Below the pieces are notes generated by a model that worked only from the letters and a program-made list of their open reading frames with translations, was not told where the DNA came from and did no database searches. The translations under genes were made by a program, and so were the position numbers. 64,000 bases of DNA from an uncultured Bacteroidales bacterium (GTDB taxonomy: Bacteria; Bacteroidota; Bacteroidia; Bacteroidales; ML635J-15): NCBI GenBank assembly GCA_937899245.1, contig CALDKB010000048.1:1-64000 (forward strand), given 5' to 3'. Within the stretch, counting starts at the first letter, position 1. Every line of letters starts with the position of its first letter. Below, in pieces: positions 47,594 to 56,399 of the stretch.

Positions 47594-47641
47594 GCGTAGG
47601 CTCTAGCCTACGACGCAATATTACCAAGGCTATGCCTTGAA
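47594..47641 (+). repeat. Double-hairpin REP-like repeat
   Basis: Two adjacent palindromes, CGTAGGCT-CT-AGCCTACG (47595-47612) and CAAGGC-TAT-GCCTTG (47625-47639), form a unit matching 123-170 in inverted orientation. Base changes between the copies keep the stems paired. It sits just upstream of the orphan sorting domain at 47652. Confidence 0.7.
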
Positions 47642-47651
47642 AAACAAACAA

Positions 47652-47786
47652 TCAAACACTATCTTGCAGGAAATCACCTCTAGTAATGCAAGGATTGACA
47701 TATCATCGCTCTCGCGGGGCGTTTATATGTGCCGAATAGTAAATGGCTACAACATCATTGCAAGGGATAGGATTGTAAAGGAATAG
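47652..47786 (+). pseudogene. Orphan T9SS sorting-domain relic
   Basis: The plus strand reads 44 codons ending in TAG: SNTILQEITSSNARIDISSL continued by SRGVYMCRIVNG and ending RDRIVKE. This is the second half of a T9SS C-terminal sorting domain (ID-x-SSLS-x-GVY-x-x-R-(I/V)-x-NG ... KxIVKE). There is no start codon or upstream protein; the frame is closed by a stop inside the palindromic repeat at 47594-47641. It is the 3' remnant of a lost secreted protein gene. It is too short to be listed among ordinary open frames. Confidence 0.8.
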
Positions 47787-47809
47787 AGTTTTTTCTCAAG
47801 ATATCGGAA

Positions 47810-47837
47810 GCGGCAGTTGCGGAAACCTGCCTGCCGC
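47810..47837 (-). terminator. Hairpin at the end of dusB
   Basis: GCGGCAG-(14 bases)-CTGCCGC lies just beyond the dusB stop (minus strand). There is no T run directly after it, so terminator function is uncertain. Confidence 0.4.
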
Positions 47838-47842
47838 TCTAT

Positions 47843-48868
47843 TTATATTTCATAAATTCCCTTGTCGGCTATTTCCCTGTTGATTTCAACATTTCCGTAT
47901 CGGTCGGCAATGTAGTCGAGAAGTGCTTCTATTTCTTCAACTGTGTTGGCTGTCAGAAGTTTAAGTCGTGTTTCCTTGAAGTTCGGAATTGCCTTGAAGT
48001 ACATAGTAAAGTGCCTGCGCATTTCGTATATTCCTCGCATTCCTTCCTTGTAGTCAACCGACTTGTGCAGGTGTTCGCGTGCATATTCCACACGTTCCAG
48101 AACTGTTGGCGTAGGCAATTCTTCGCCAGTTTCTAGATAATGCTTCACTTCCTTGAAAATCCACGGCTTGCCTATTGCAGCTCTGCCTATCATTATTGCA
48201 TCAACTCCGTAGGTGTCGAAACGCTCGGCGGCAATTTTTCCGCTTGTAACGTCTCCATTGCCAATGATAGGAATATGAATTGCCGGATTGTTCTTCACTT
48301 TGCCGATTAAAGTCCAATCGGCATCGCCTTTGTACATTTGTGCGCGTGTACGCCCGTGAATCGTGAGTGCCTGTATTCCGCAATCCTGAAGCATCAGTGC
48401 AACTTCTTCAACGTTAAGCGATTCGCTGTCCCAGCCCAATCTAGTTTTTGCTGTTACTGGAAAACGCGAAACCTTTACCACGCGTTCCGTAATTTCCTTC
48501 ATCAGAGGCAAGTTTCGCATCATCCCGGAGCCGGCACCACGGCCAGCAATTTTCTTTACTGGGCAACCGTAGTTTATGTCTAGAATGTCGGGATTCGCAT
48601 TGTTGATGTATCTTGCGGCTTCTTCCATAGCATCGGGAAGATGTCCGTAGATTTGTGTTCCTACTGGCCTTTCGTAATCGAAAATGTCTAATTTCTGGAC
48701 TGTTTTCTTTGCTTCGCGGATAAGTCCGTCGGCCGAAATGAATTCGGTGAACATAAGGTCGGCACCGAATTTCTTGCACATATAACGAAAAGACGGGTCT
48801 GTAACGTCCTCCATTGGTGCGAGGAATACAGACCTGTCTTTAAATTCGGTATTACCGAGCTTAAACAT
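47843..48868 (-). CDS. dusB: tRNA-dihydrouridine synthase
   Basis: The 341-residue flavoenzyme reduces uridine to dihydrouridine in tRNA. Visible signatures are VFLAPMEDVTDPSFRYMCKK (FMN site), DINYGCPVKKI with the catalytic Cys, MTEFIS-type (MFTEFISADGL), LTIHGRTRAQMYKGDADW and IIGNGDVTSG, with MIGRAAIGKPWIF near the C-terminal helical domain. The sequence fits the DusB subfamily. It begins one base after the infB stop and is the last gene of the rimP-nusA-infB run. Confidence 0.93.
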   Translation of the reverse strand: MFKLGNTEFKDRSVFLAPMEDVTDPSFRYMCKKFGADLMFTEFISADGLIREAKKTVQKLDIFDYERPVGTQIYGHLPDAMEEAARYINNANPDILDINYGCPVKKIAGRGAGSGMMRNLPLMKEITERVVKVSRFPVTAKTRLGWDSESLNVEEVALMLQDCGIQALTIHGRTRAQMYKGDADWTLIGKVKNNPAIHIPIIGNGDVTSGKIAAERFDTYGVDAIMIGRAAIGKPWIFKEVKHYLETGEELPTPTVLERVEYAREHLHKSVDYKEGMRGIYEMRRHFTMYFKAIPNFKETRLKLLTANTVEEIEALLDYIADRYGNVEINREIADKGIYEI

Positions 48869-48869
48869 T

Positions 48870-51788
48870 TTATAATGTAGCTTTTACTTCAGTTTCTTCG
48901 AATGCTTCTACGATATCGCCAACCTTAATGTCGTTGAATCTGTCGATGTTAAGACCGCATTCCTGACCGGCGATAACTTCCTTGGCATCGTCCTTGAAAC
49001 GCTTCAAGCTGCCAAGTTCGCCTGTGTAGATAACGATACCATCGCGGATAAGTCTGATTTTCGACTTGCGGTTGATCTTCCCATCGGTAACAAGACATCC
49101 GGCAACCGAACCAACCTTCGAAATCTTGAACACTTCGCGGATTTCTGCCGAACCTGTGATTGTTTCCTTTACAACTGGCTTCAACATACCTTCCATAGCG
49201 TCCTTTACTTCGTTCAGGGCATCGTAGATGATAGAGTACAGACGGATTTCGATACCTTCCTTCTCGGCCATCTTGCGAGCCGATGTAGAAGGACGAACCT
49301 GGAAGCCGACGATCATGGCGTCTGATGCTGTTGCCAACATGACATCCGATTCCGAAATCTGACCAACTGCCTTGTGTATGATATTTACGTTGAATGATTC
49401 TGTTGAGAGTTTTATCAATTCGTCCGACAAAGCTTCGATAGATCCGTCAACATCACCCTTGACGATAATATTGATTTCGTGGAAATCGCCGAGAGCCATA
49501 CGACGTCCGATTTCACCCAAGGTTACGTGCTTCTGTGTCCTGATGCTAAGTTCACGCTGCAATTGCAAACGTTTGTTAGCAAGACCTCTAGCTTCCTGTT
49601 CCGAATCCATTACGTTGAACTTGTCGCCTGCCTGTGGAGCTCCGTTCAAACCGAGAACCAATACTGGAGTTGATGGTCCTGCTTCGGTAACCTTCTGGTT
49701 ACGTTCGTTGTACATTGCCTTTACGCGGCCTGTTGCGCATCCGGCAAGTAGGAAGTCGCCTACATGCAAGGTTCCAGATTGAACGATAAGAGTTGCAACA
49801 TAACCACGTCCTTTATCAAGGGATGATTCGATTACTGTACCAACTGCATTCTTGTCTGGATTTGCCTTAAGGTCGAGAATTTCAGCTTCGAGAAGAACTT
49901 TTTCGAGAAGTTCGTCAATATGTAGACCTGCCTTTGCAGAAATATCCTGCGACTGGTATTTACCGCCCCATTCTTCAACAAGGTAGTTCATGTTTGCCAA
50001 CGATTCCTTGATTTTGTCAGGATTTGCTGTTGGCTTATCAATCTTGTTGATTGCGAATACGATAGGAACGTTTGCTGCGGCTGCGTGGTTGATAGCTTCC
50101 TTGGTCTGTGGCATGATGTCGTCGTCGGCAGCAATAACGATGATTGCAACGTCGGTAATCTGAGCACCGCGGGCACGCATAGCGGTAAATGCTTCGTGAC
50201 CTGGAGTATCGAGGAAGGTTATCTTCTTGCCGTTCAATGTTACACTATATGCACCTATGTGCTGAGTAATACCGCCGGCTTCGCCTGCAACTACGTTAGT
50301 ATGACGAATGTAGTCCAACAACTTTGTCTTACCATGGTCGACGTGACCCATAACGGTAACGATAGGTGGACGAGGTTGCAAATCGTCGTCGCTATCTTCC
50401 ACCTGCTTTATTTCGTCGAGGATTTCGGCACTGACAAATTCAACTTGGAAGCCAAATTCTTCAGCTACAATCGACATGGTTTCGGCATCGAGGCGCTGGT
50501 TGATGGAAACAAACAGACCGAGGCTCATGCAAGTTGCGATAATCTTTGTTACCGGCACATTCATCATGGTTGCCAATTCGTTTGCTGAAACGAATTCGGT
50601 AACTTTAATTATCTTCTTTTCTGCTTCAAGCTTTTCGAATTCTTCGGCACGACGCATAGCTCCGAGGTCACGTTTTTCCCTACGGTACTTTGCTGCCTTG
50701 TTCGACTTGGTCTTTGCTGCGGTAAGCTTAGCAAGAGTTTCCTTTACTTTTTCCTGGATGTCCTCTTCGTTTATTTCAGGTTTTTTGGATACGGCCTGTT
50801 TTCCGTTTTTCTTCTTCTTGCCAGCAATGTCGCCACCTTGTAGATTCTTCTTGGAGAAGTCGTTTGTTCCGCTAACCTTGGCAATGTCGACTTTTATATT
50901 GTCGCGTTTGATGCGTTTGCGTTTTTCCTTTCGTTCTGCCTTTTCCTTCTCACGGTTCTTCTGGCGTTCTTCCTTATCGGCCTGTTTCTTTTTTTCTGCA
51001 GCTTCCTGTTTTCTTTCGTAGTCGCTGATGTCTATCTTGCCAATAATATTTGGGCCTTGAAGTTTCTCAACGTGAGTCTGGATAAATTCCGGTTCTGCAG
51101 GGGCAACAGGTTCCGGCTTCGGTTGTTCAACTTTTTGTGGCTTTGGTTCTGGTTTCGGTTCAGGCTTAACTTCCTTAGCTACATCCTTTGTCGTTTTTGC
51201 AGCTTCTTTTTTGGCTTGTTTTGCCTTTTCTTTAGCGGCTTTCTGTTCCTGTTCCTTCTTTTTGCGTTCTTCTTCCTTTTCGGCTTGCGTCTTCGGCTTC
51301 GGTCGGGTCATCTGATTTATCTGGTCAAGGTTTATCGTGCCTATAACCTTAGGACCGCCTTCTTCAGTCTTAACTTCAGTCTTTAAAGGTTGAATTTCGT
51401 GTGGCTTTGGTGCAGGAGCCTTTACGACTTCGGGTTCTACCTTTTCTGTATCTTTTACTTCCTGCTGTTTTAATTCCTCGAGTTGTTTTTCCTTGGCCTT
51501 TTCAGCTTCGATTTTTTGTTTTTCGAGGTTCTGCTGTTTTTCTATCGAAAGGTTAAGTTCTTTGTTTTCCTTAGCTTTTTCTGTGTTCTTGATAGCTTCT
51601 TCGCTGATTTTCTTGGAATCCTTGAACCTTTCATCCAGCAACTCGATACATTCGACAGAAACCTTTGAGTTTGGGTTGCTGTCAATTTCGTGACCCTTGC
51701 TTGCTAGATATTCGACAATGGTTGATATTCCAACATTGTAGTCTGCTGCAAGTGCGTTTAATCTTTTTGGTTTCGTTTCCGAAGTCAT
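48870..51788 (-). CDS. infB: Translation initiation factor IF-2
   Basis: The 972-residue GTPase positions initiator tRNA on the ribosome. It has an N-terminal IF2_N element (LNALAADYNVGISTIVEYLA), a long Lys/Glu/Pro-rich linker (about residues 60-390), a second IF2_N-like domain (VTKIIATCMSLGLFVSINQR) and the GTPase domain with G1 GHVDHGKT, G3 DTPGHEAF and G4 NKID. C-terminal domains follow to VEAFEETEVKATL. The long low-complexity linker is normal for this phylum. It is transcribed between nusA (45 bases upstream) and dusB. Confidence 0.97.
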   Translation of the reverse strand: MTSETKPKRLNALAADYNVGISTIVEYLASKGHEIDSNPNSKVSVECIELLDERFKDSKKISEEAIKNTEKAKENKELNLSIEKQQNLEKQKIEAEKAKEKQLEELKQQEVKDTEKVEPEVVKAPAPKPHEIQPLKTEVKTEEGGPKVIGTINLDQINQMTRPKPKTQAEKEEERKKKEQEQKAAKEKAKQAKKEAAKTTKDVAKEVKPEPKPEPKPQKVEQPKPEPVAPAEPEFIQTHVEKLQGPNIIGKIDISDYERKQEAAEKKKQADKEERQKNREKEKAERKEKRKRIKRDNIKVDIAKVSGTNDFSKKNLQGGDIAGKKKKNGKQAVSKKPEINEEDIQEKVKETLAKLTAAKTKSNKAAKYRREKRDLGAMRRAEEFEKLEAEKKIIKVTEFVSANELATMMNVPVTKIIATCMSLGLFVSINQRLDAETMSIVAEEFGFQVEFVSAEILDEIKQVEDSDDDLQPRPPIVTVMGHVDHGKTKLLDYIRHTNVVAGEAGGITQHIGAYSVTLNGKKITFLDTPGHEAFTAMRARGAQITDVAIIVIAADDDIMPQTKEAINHAAAANVPIVFAINKIDKPTANPDKIKESLANMNYLVEEWGGKYQSQDISAKAGLHIDELLEKVLLEAEILDLKANPDKNAVGTVIESSLDKGRGYVATLIVQSGTLHVGDFLLAGCATGRVKAMYNERNQKVTEAGPSTPVLVLGLNGAPQAGDKFNVMDSEQEARGLANKRLQLQRELSIRTQKHVTLGEIGRRMALGDFHEINIIVKGDVDGSIEALSDELIKLSTESFNVNIIHKAVGQISESDVMLATASDAMIVGFQVRPSTSARKMAEKEGIEIRLYSIIYDALNEVKDAMEGMLKPVVKETITGSAEIREVFKISKVGSVAGCLVTDGKINRKSKIRLIRDGIVIYTGELGSLKRFKDDAKEVIAGQECGLNIDRFNDIKVGDIVEAFEETEVKATL

Positions 51789-51833
51789 GTTTCCCCCTAA
51801 ATAACTTGTCTATATCAAAAAAATAATCTGTTG

Positions 51834-53078
51834 TTAATTGTTGAATTCGGCATTAAGAATCCTAATGACGTCGTCGATTGTTTCTGCTTCAAGGTCGGTA
51901 CGTCTAACAAGTTCCTCCTTGCTAAGTTCAAGTACGCTTAATGCAGTGTCGCATCCGACAGCCTTTAGTTCGTCGATTACCCAGTCTTCGATTTCGTCGT
52001 TGAATTCGTCGAGGTCGATATCGTCTTCCTGTGAAACGCGGAATACGTCGATAGTATATCCGAGAAGCTGGCATGCCAACTTGATGTTAAGGCCGCCCTT
52101 TCCGATAGCGAGCGAAACTTGGTCAGGATTCAAGTAAACTTCCACGCGTTTTTCCTCGTTGAATACCTTCAATGAAGAAATCTTAGCAGGGCTGAGAATT
52201 CTCTGGATATACAGCGGCATGTTTGTCGTGTAGTTTACGATATCGATGTTTTCGTTGTGAAGTTCCCTAACAATACCATGGATTCTGCTTCCCTTCATAC
52301 CAACGCATGCTCCAACTGGGTCTACGCGTTCGTCGTATGATTCTACAGCAATCTTAGCTCTTTCGCCAGGAATACGAACGATTTTTTTTATTGTGATTAG
52401 TCCCGAATCGCCAATTTCAGGAATTTCCTGTTCGAAAAGTCTTTCAAGGAATTTTTCAGATGTTCTTGAAAGTCTAATGATTGGGCTTCCGTTCTTGAGT
52501 TCTACACTCGAGATAACGGCTTTCAGTGTGTCGCCCTTGCGGTATTTGTCGCTAGGTATCTGATCCTGCTTTGCAAGAAGCAGTTCTGTGCCTTCTTCGT
52601 CGCGAACAAGAATTTCACGTTTCCAAACCTGGTAAACTTCTGCAGTGATAAGACTTCCTACTCTTTCCTTGTATTTGAGATATATGTTGTCTTTTTCACG
52701 TTCCATAATTTTTGCCTGCAAGTTTTGCTTAAGTGCAAGGATTGCTCTGCGGCCAAAGTCCTGGAGACGGATTTCGTCTGAATATTCTTCTCCGACTTCA
52801 AAGTCTTCGTCTATTTTCTGAGCTTCCGACAAAGGAATCTGGGTGTATTCAAATTCATCATCGTATTCTTCGTCCTCGACAACGGTTCTAGTTCGCCAGA
52901 TTTCAAGGTCGCCGTTCTTGTCGTTTACAATTACGTTGAACTTGCTGTCTTCCCCATACAATTTAACAAGTGTAGAAGAAAATACGTCCTTCATGACACC
53001 GATCAATGTAGATCTGTCAATGTTCTTAAGTTCCTTGAATTCGGCAAAGGTGTCGATTAAGTTTTCTTGTACTCCCAT
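51834..53078 (-). CDS. nusA: Transcription termination/antitermination factor NusA
   Basis: The 414-residue product has the NusA N-terminal RNA polymerase-binding domain (LIDTFAEFKELKNIDRSTLI), S1 domain (GSLITAEVYQVWKREILVRD), and two KH domains (GVRGSRIHG-type GACVGMKGSRIHGIVRELHN and LAIGKGGLNIKLACQLLGY). A short acidic C-terminal helix-hairpin-helix segment follows (LELSKEELVRRTDLEAETID), common in Bacteroidota. It controls pausing, termination and antitermination. It starts eight bases after rimP ends. Confidence 0.96.
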   Translation of the reverse strand: MGVQENLIDTFAEFKELKNIDRSTLIGVMKDVFSSTLVKLYGEDSKFNVIVNDKNGDLEIWRTRTVVEDEEYDDEFEYTQIPLSEAQKIDEDFEVGEEYSDEIRLQDFGRRAILALKQNLQAKIMEREKDNIYLKYKERVGSLITAEVYQVWKREILVRDEEGTELLLAKQDQIPSDKYRKGDTLKAVISSVELKNGSPIIRLSRTSEKFLERLFEQEIPEIGDSGLITIKKIVRIPGERAKIAVESYDERVDPVGACVGMKGSRIHGIVRELHNENIDIVNYTTNMPLYIQRILSPAKISSLKVFNEEKRVEVYLNPDQVSLAIGKGGLNIKLACQLLGYTIDVFRVSQEDDIDLDEFNDEIEDWVIDELKAVGCDTALSVLELSKEELVRRTDLEAETIDDVIRILNAEFNN

Positions 53079-53086
53079 CGTATTTA

Positions 53087-53545
53087 CTATTTAAAGTCTA
53101 TAAAGCTTTTAACTGTTTTTATATTAACTCTTTCTATTTCAATTTGTTCTGTTTCTACAACCTTTTTGTTTTCTACTTTTTTTGTCGTAGAAGTTTCAAC
53201 GGTTATCGTGTTGTCGCCTATTGCCTTTAATGTTGCAATTATTTTTTCACCGTCAACGTATACTATTTCAATCTGTTTGCCAATGTTCTTGATGAATTGC
53301 TCCTTTACGCGGAATGGATTTGTAAGTCCGGGTGAACTGACTTCGAGTGAATAGTCTTCCTTGTCGCGGTCCAAATATTCTTCTATTCCCTGGCTTATGC
53401 GCCTGCATTCGTCAATTGATATTCCGTTCATATCGTCAACATATACGACAATATCGTTGGATATGCTTATAGCAATATCCACAACAAACTGATTCTCAGA
53501 TAGAAACCGTTTGCATAAAACTTCTATATCTTCTTTTCTTATCAA
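53087..53545 (-). CDS. rimP: Ribosome maturation factor RimP
   Basis: The 152-residue product matures the 30S subunit. It has the N-terminal RimP motif (VVYVDDMNGISIDECRRISQGIEEYLD) with DYSLEVSSPGLTNPF, and a C-terminal Sm-like domain (IEIVYVDGEKIIATLKAIGD). No ATG is available near the N terminus; the start is a TTG at 53545, which limits translation. A hairpin sits 17 bases upstream. The order rimP-nusA-infB is conserved widely in bacteria. Confidence 0.93.
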   Translation of the reverse strand: MIRKEDIEVLCKRFLSENQFVVDIAISISNDIVVYVDDMNGISIDECRRISQGIEEYLDRDKEDYSLEVSSPGLTNPFRVKEQFIKNIGKQIEIVYVDGEKIIATLKAIGDNTITVETSTTKKVENKKVVETEQIEIERVNIKTVKSFIDFK

Positions 53546-53561
53546 TACTAGAAAATAAAAC

Positions 53562-53582
53562 GAGGGGAAATATATCCCCTCT
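53562..53582 (-). promoter_or_regulatory. Terminator-like hairpin in rimP leader
   Basis: On the minus strand GAGGGGA-(7 bases)-TCCCCTC forms a strong stem followed by GTTTTATTTT. It lies between the predicted transcription start (near 53592) and the TTG start of rimP (53545). It may attenuate the rimP-nusA-infB operon, or, with less reason, mark the end of trpS transcription. Confidence 0.55.
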
Positions 53583-53598
53583 CAGTCTTAAAACGTTG

Positions 53599-53630
53599 CA
53601 AAAGTACGTTATTTTTCCGAAATATCAAAA
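53599..53630 (-). promoter_or_regulatory. Promoter of rimP-nusA-infB-dusB
   Basis: On the minus strand TTTTG (53626-53630), a 19-base spacer and TACTTTTG (53599-53606) give a textbook Bacteroidota promoter. The trpS gene ends at 53685, so the operon has its own start. Confidence 0.8.
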
Positions 53631-53684
53631 CATTTTTTTCTTGAACTTAGCATGTTTTGTATTTCTGCTGAAGTCTTTTTGCTC

Positions 53685-54674
53685 TTAGAATTTCTTGAAA
53701 CCCATAATATCGCGCATTTCTGCAACGGTCTTTCTGGCGTTTTCGCGAGCTTTTTCGGCACCGCGCATTACCGTGCGGCGCAGGAATTCGTTGTCGGCAT
53801 CAATTTCCTTTATTTTTTCGTTTATAGGCCTAATGATGTTGACGATATCTTCGGCAAGCTGTTTTTTCATGTCGCCGTAGCGGATTTCGCAGCTGTTGTA
53901 TTTTTCTGTGAAGAATGATAGCGTGTCTGGAGTAGAAACGGCCTTCATGATTGTGAAGAGGTTTTGTATTGGCTCTGGCATCGGTGAATTCGGTTCGGTA
54001 GGTCCGCTGTCGGTAACTGCCCGCATAACCTTTTTGCGGATTGTTTTTTCGTCGTCGGCAAGGAATATGCCGTTGCCTTCCGATTTGCCCATTTTGCCGC
54101 TGCCGTCGAGTCCTGGAATCTTGATTAGCTCTCCGCCAAAATTGTATGCCTGTGGTTCCTTGAAATATTCAACGTTGAACATAGTATTGAAACGGCGGGC
54201 AAACTTGCGTGTCATCTCGAGGTGCTGTTCCTGGTCCTTGCCTACGGGCACTTTGTCGGCATGATGCATAAGTATGTCGCAAGCCATTAGTACTGGGTAG
54301 GTTAGAAGACCCGCATTTACGTTTTCCGGTTGCTTGCGCGCTTTTTCCTTGAATGATGCAGTCTTCGCCAGCTCGCCCATATAGGCGCTCATGTTCATCA
54401 GCAAGTACATTTCGCAGATTTCCGGCACGTCGCTTTGAATGTATATGGTCGATTTTTCGGGGTCGATTCCGCTGGCAAGATATTCTACAAGAACCTGTCG
54501 TACGTTGCGATGCATTTCCTCTGTGGCCGGATGTGTTGTCAGCGCATGATAGTCGGCAATGAAGAAGTAGCAGTTATTGTCTTCCTGCATCCTTACAAAG
54601 TTCCTTACTGCGCCAAGGTAGTTGCCCAAGTGCAAGTTTCCTGTTGATCTGATTCCGCTTAATACTGTATCCAT
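53685..54674 (-). CDS. trpS: Tryptophanyl-tRNA synthetase
   Basis: The 329-residue class I synthetase charges tRNA-Trp. The HIGH-type motif is GNLHLGNYLGA and the KMSKS-type motif is KMGKSEGN; the tryptophan-binding region (YPVLMACDILMHHADKVPVG with the D-x-x-LM pattern, and KDQEQHLEMTRKFARRFN) is intact. Its length is typical. It follows the S41 peptidase gene by 45 bases and may be cotranscribed with it. Confidence 0.96.
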   Translation of the reverse strand: MDTVLSGIRSTGNLHLGNYLGAVRNFVRMQEDNNCYFFIADYHALTTHPATEEMHRNVRQVLVEYLASGIDPEKSTIYIQSDVPEICEMYLLMNMSAYMGELAKTASFKEKARKQPENVNAGLLTYPVLMACDILMHHADKVPVGKDQEQHLEMTRKFARRFNTMFNVEYFKEPQAYNFGGELIKIPGLDGSGKMGKSEGNGIFLADDEKTIRKKVMRAVTDSGPTEPNSPMPEPIQNLFTIMKAVSTPDTLSFFTEKYNSCEIRYGDMKKQLAEDIVNIIRPINEKIKEIDADNEFLRRTVMRGAEKARENARKTVAEMRDIMGFKKF

Positions 54675-54719
54675 TGTGTGTTATCTGTTTCTAAGTTCAA
54701 AAGTTTCTATGTTGAATTT

Positions 54720-56399
54720 TTATTGTTTTTTCGGCGATAGTATTTCTTTGTACATCTTGTCGTCCTTCAGCACTTCTATCGCTTTTTTGACTTCTTCGTC
54801 GTAGTTGATGCCGTACATTAGGTTGCCTTTTTCGTAATAGTAGCGCGGCATTATGTAGCTTACTATCCATTTTATAACATCATCCTTGTATCGTTCAAGA
54901 TCCTTGTCCTTGTCCTGCTTCAATTTCGCAAAGAGATTTTCGATGTCGGCAGATATTGTCTCGTAGTTTTTCTCGTCCTTTGCAATCTTGACAAGGTCCT
55001 CGAGGCTTTCTTCGGTAAAAGATTTGTATTCGAATTTTTCGCGGACAAGGAAATCCTTGAAGTCATTGTAGTCTTCGTCTGTAAATTTGAAGTCTTTCGG
55101 GTTGTCGCCTATTGACTCATGTTTGCTACGATACCATACGGAGTATTTGAAAAACATATCGTCGAGCATCAGTTGTGTGAGAAGAGAATTGTAAATGCTG
55201 TCGTCGATGGTTATGTCTGGTGTAATTCCACCTCCGTCGAATACTTCGCGTTTGTTTTTTGTGTAGAATTTTGATATTAGCGAGTCGGGTACATGTCCAA
55301 CGCTTCCGTCTTCGTTGCGGTGCGAATAGTCGAGCGCTTGTATGCATCTGCCGCTCGGGGTGTAGTATTTGGCTGTTGTTACTTTCAGTATTCCGTTGTA
55401 GCTGAGGTTGCGGGTTGTTTGTACCAGTCCTTTTCCGAATGTGCGGTGTCCTATAATAACGCCTCTGTCAAGGTCCTGTATGCTGCCTGAAACAATCTCG
55501 GAAGCCGATGCCGACATTTCGTCAACAAGAACAACAATCTTGATATCCTTGTCTATTGGCGCCGCAGTTGTCTTGAAGGTTTTGTCGCCTTCGGCAACTT
55601 TTCCTTTTGTGCTTACTATTTCCTGTCCTTGTTCTATGAAAAGGTTGCAGATTTTTACTGCTTCAATTAGCAGGCCGCCCGGATTTGAACGCAAGTCGAG
55701 GATTATTGATGTTATTCCATCCTTGTTCTTCATGTTTACGAGTGCGTCCTGTACTTCCTTGGCGGCTGTATTTGTAAAGCTTGTAAGTGCAATGTATCCG
55801 ATTTTGTCCTCGATTGTTTCGTAATACGGAACCGACGGCAGCTTTATTTCCTGTCTGGACAACGTAACTTCGACTGGGGTGCTCTGGAACATTCTTTCGA
55901 GCTTAAGTTTTACGGATGTGTTCGGTTCTCCTCGCAAAAGTTCAGAAACTTCTTCCGATGACTTTCCTTTCATCGAATGACCGTCGACTTCAAGAATTTT
56001 GTCGCCTGCAATAATTCCGGCTTTTGCCGCAGGTGAATTTTCGTAAGGATCGGTAATCATCACGTAGTCGCCGTTTTGCCTAATCAGGGCACCAATCCCG
56101 CCGTATTGGCCGGTTGTCATCAGCTTTATGTCTTCAATTTGACTTTCTGGAATGTAAACTGTGTATGGGTCAAGTTTTTCCAACATCTTGTCAATGCCCG
56201 TCTTTATCAATTTTTCTGGGTCTATTGGGTCGACATAGTTAAGGTATAGTTCTTTATAAACCGAGTGGAAAATGTCAAGGTTCTTGGCACTTTCGAAATT
56301 GTAGTCGTTTTTTTCGTCTTGTGCAAATGACGGTTTGCAAAAAATAGCCATCACCAGCAATGCGGCGGCACCCCAAAGGAAGTATTTATTGGTCTTCAT
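54720..56399 (-). CDS. S41 C-terminal processing peptidase
   Basis: The product (559 residues from ATG 56399, chosen because it begins the signal peptide MKTNKYFLWGAAALLVMAIF) is a Ctp/Prc-type periplasmic serine protease. It has an N-terminal helical part (KTGIDKMLEKLDPYTVYIPE), a PDZ domain (IGALIRQNGDYVMITDPYEN ... GDKILEVDGHSMKG), and the catalytic Ser-Lys dyad in SASASEIVSGSI and RTFGKGLVQT. A C-terminal helical extension of about 150 residues follows. Such proteases trim or degrade periplasmic proteins at their C termini. Its start overlaps the end of rnpA by 14 bases. Confidence 0.93.
   Translation of the reverse strand: MKTNKYFLWGAAALLVMAIFCKPSFAQDEKNDYNFESAKNLDIFHSVYKELYLNYVDPIDPEKLIKTGIDKMLEKLDPYTVYIPESQIEDIKLMTTGQYGGIGALIRQNGDYVMITDPYENSPAAKAGIIAGDKILEVDGHSMKGKSSEEVSELLRGEPNTSVKLKLERMFQSTPVEVTLSRQEIKLPSVPYYETIEDKIGYIALTSFTNTAAKEVQDALVNMKNKDGITSIILDLRSNPGGLLIEAVKICNLFIEQGQEIVSTKGKVAEGDKTFKTTAAPIDKDIKIVVLVDEMSASASEIVSGSIQDLDRGVIIGHRTFGKGLVQTTRNLSYNGILKVTTAKYYTPSGRCIQALDYSHRNEDGSVGHVPDSLISKFYTKNKREVFDGGGITPDITIDDSIYNSLLTQLMLDDMFFKYSVWYRSKHESIGDNPKDFKFTDEDYNDFKDFLVREKFEYKSFTEESLEDLVKIAKDEKNYETISADIENLFAKLKQDKDKDLERYKDDVIKWIVSYIMPRYYYEKGNLMYGINYDEEVKKAIEVLKDDKMYKEILSPKKQ

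Noticed and set aside
50085..51021. Antisense frames opposite infB, rich in Phe and Ser
   Set aside because: Their composition is the mirror of the Lys/Glu-rich linker of IF-2; no start signals or motifs are seen.
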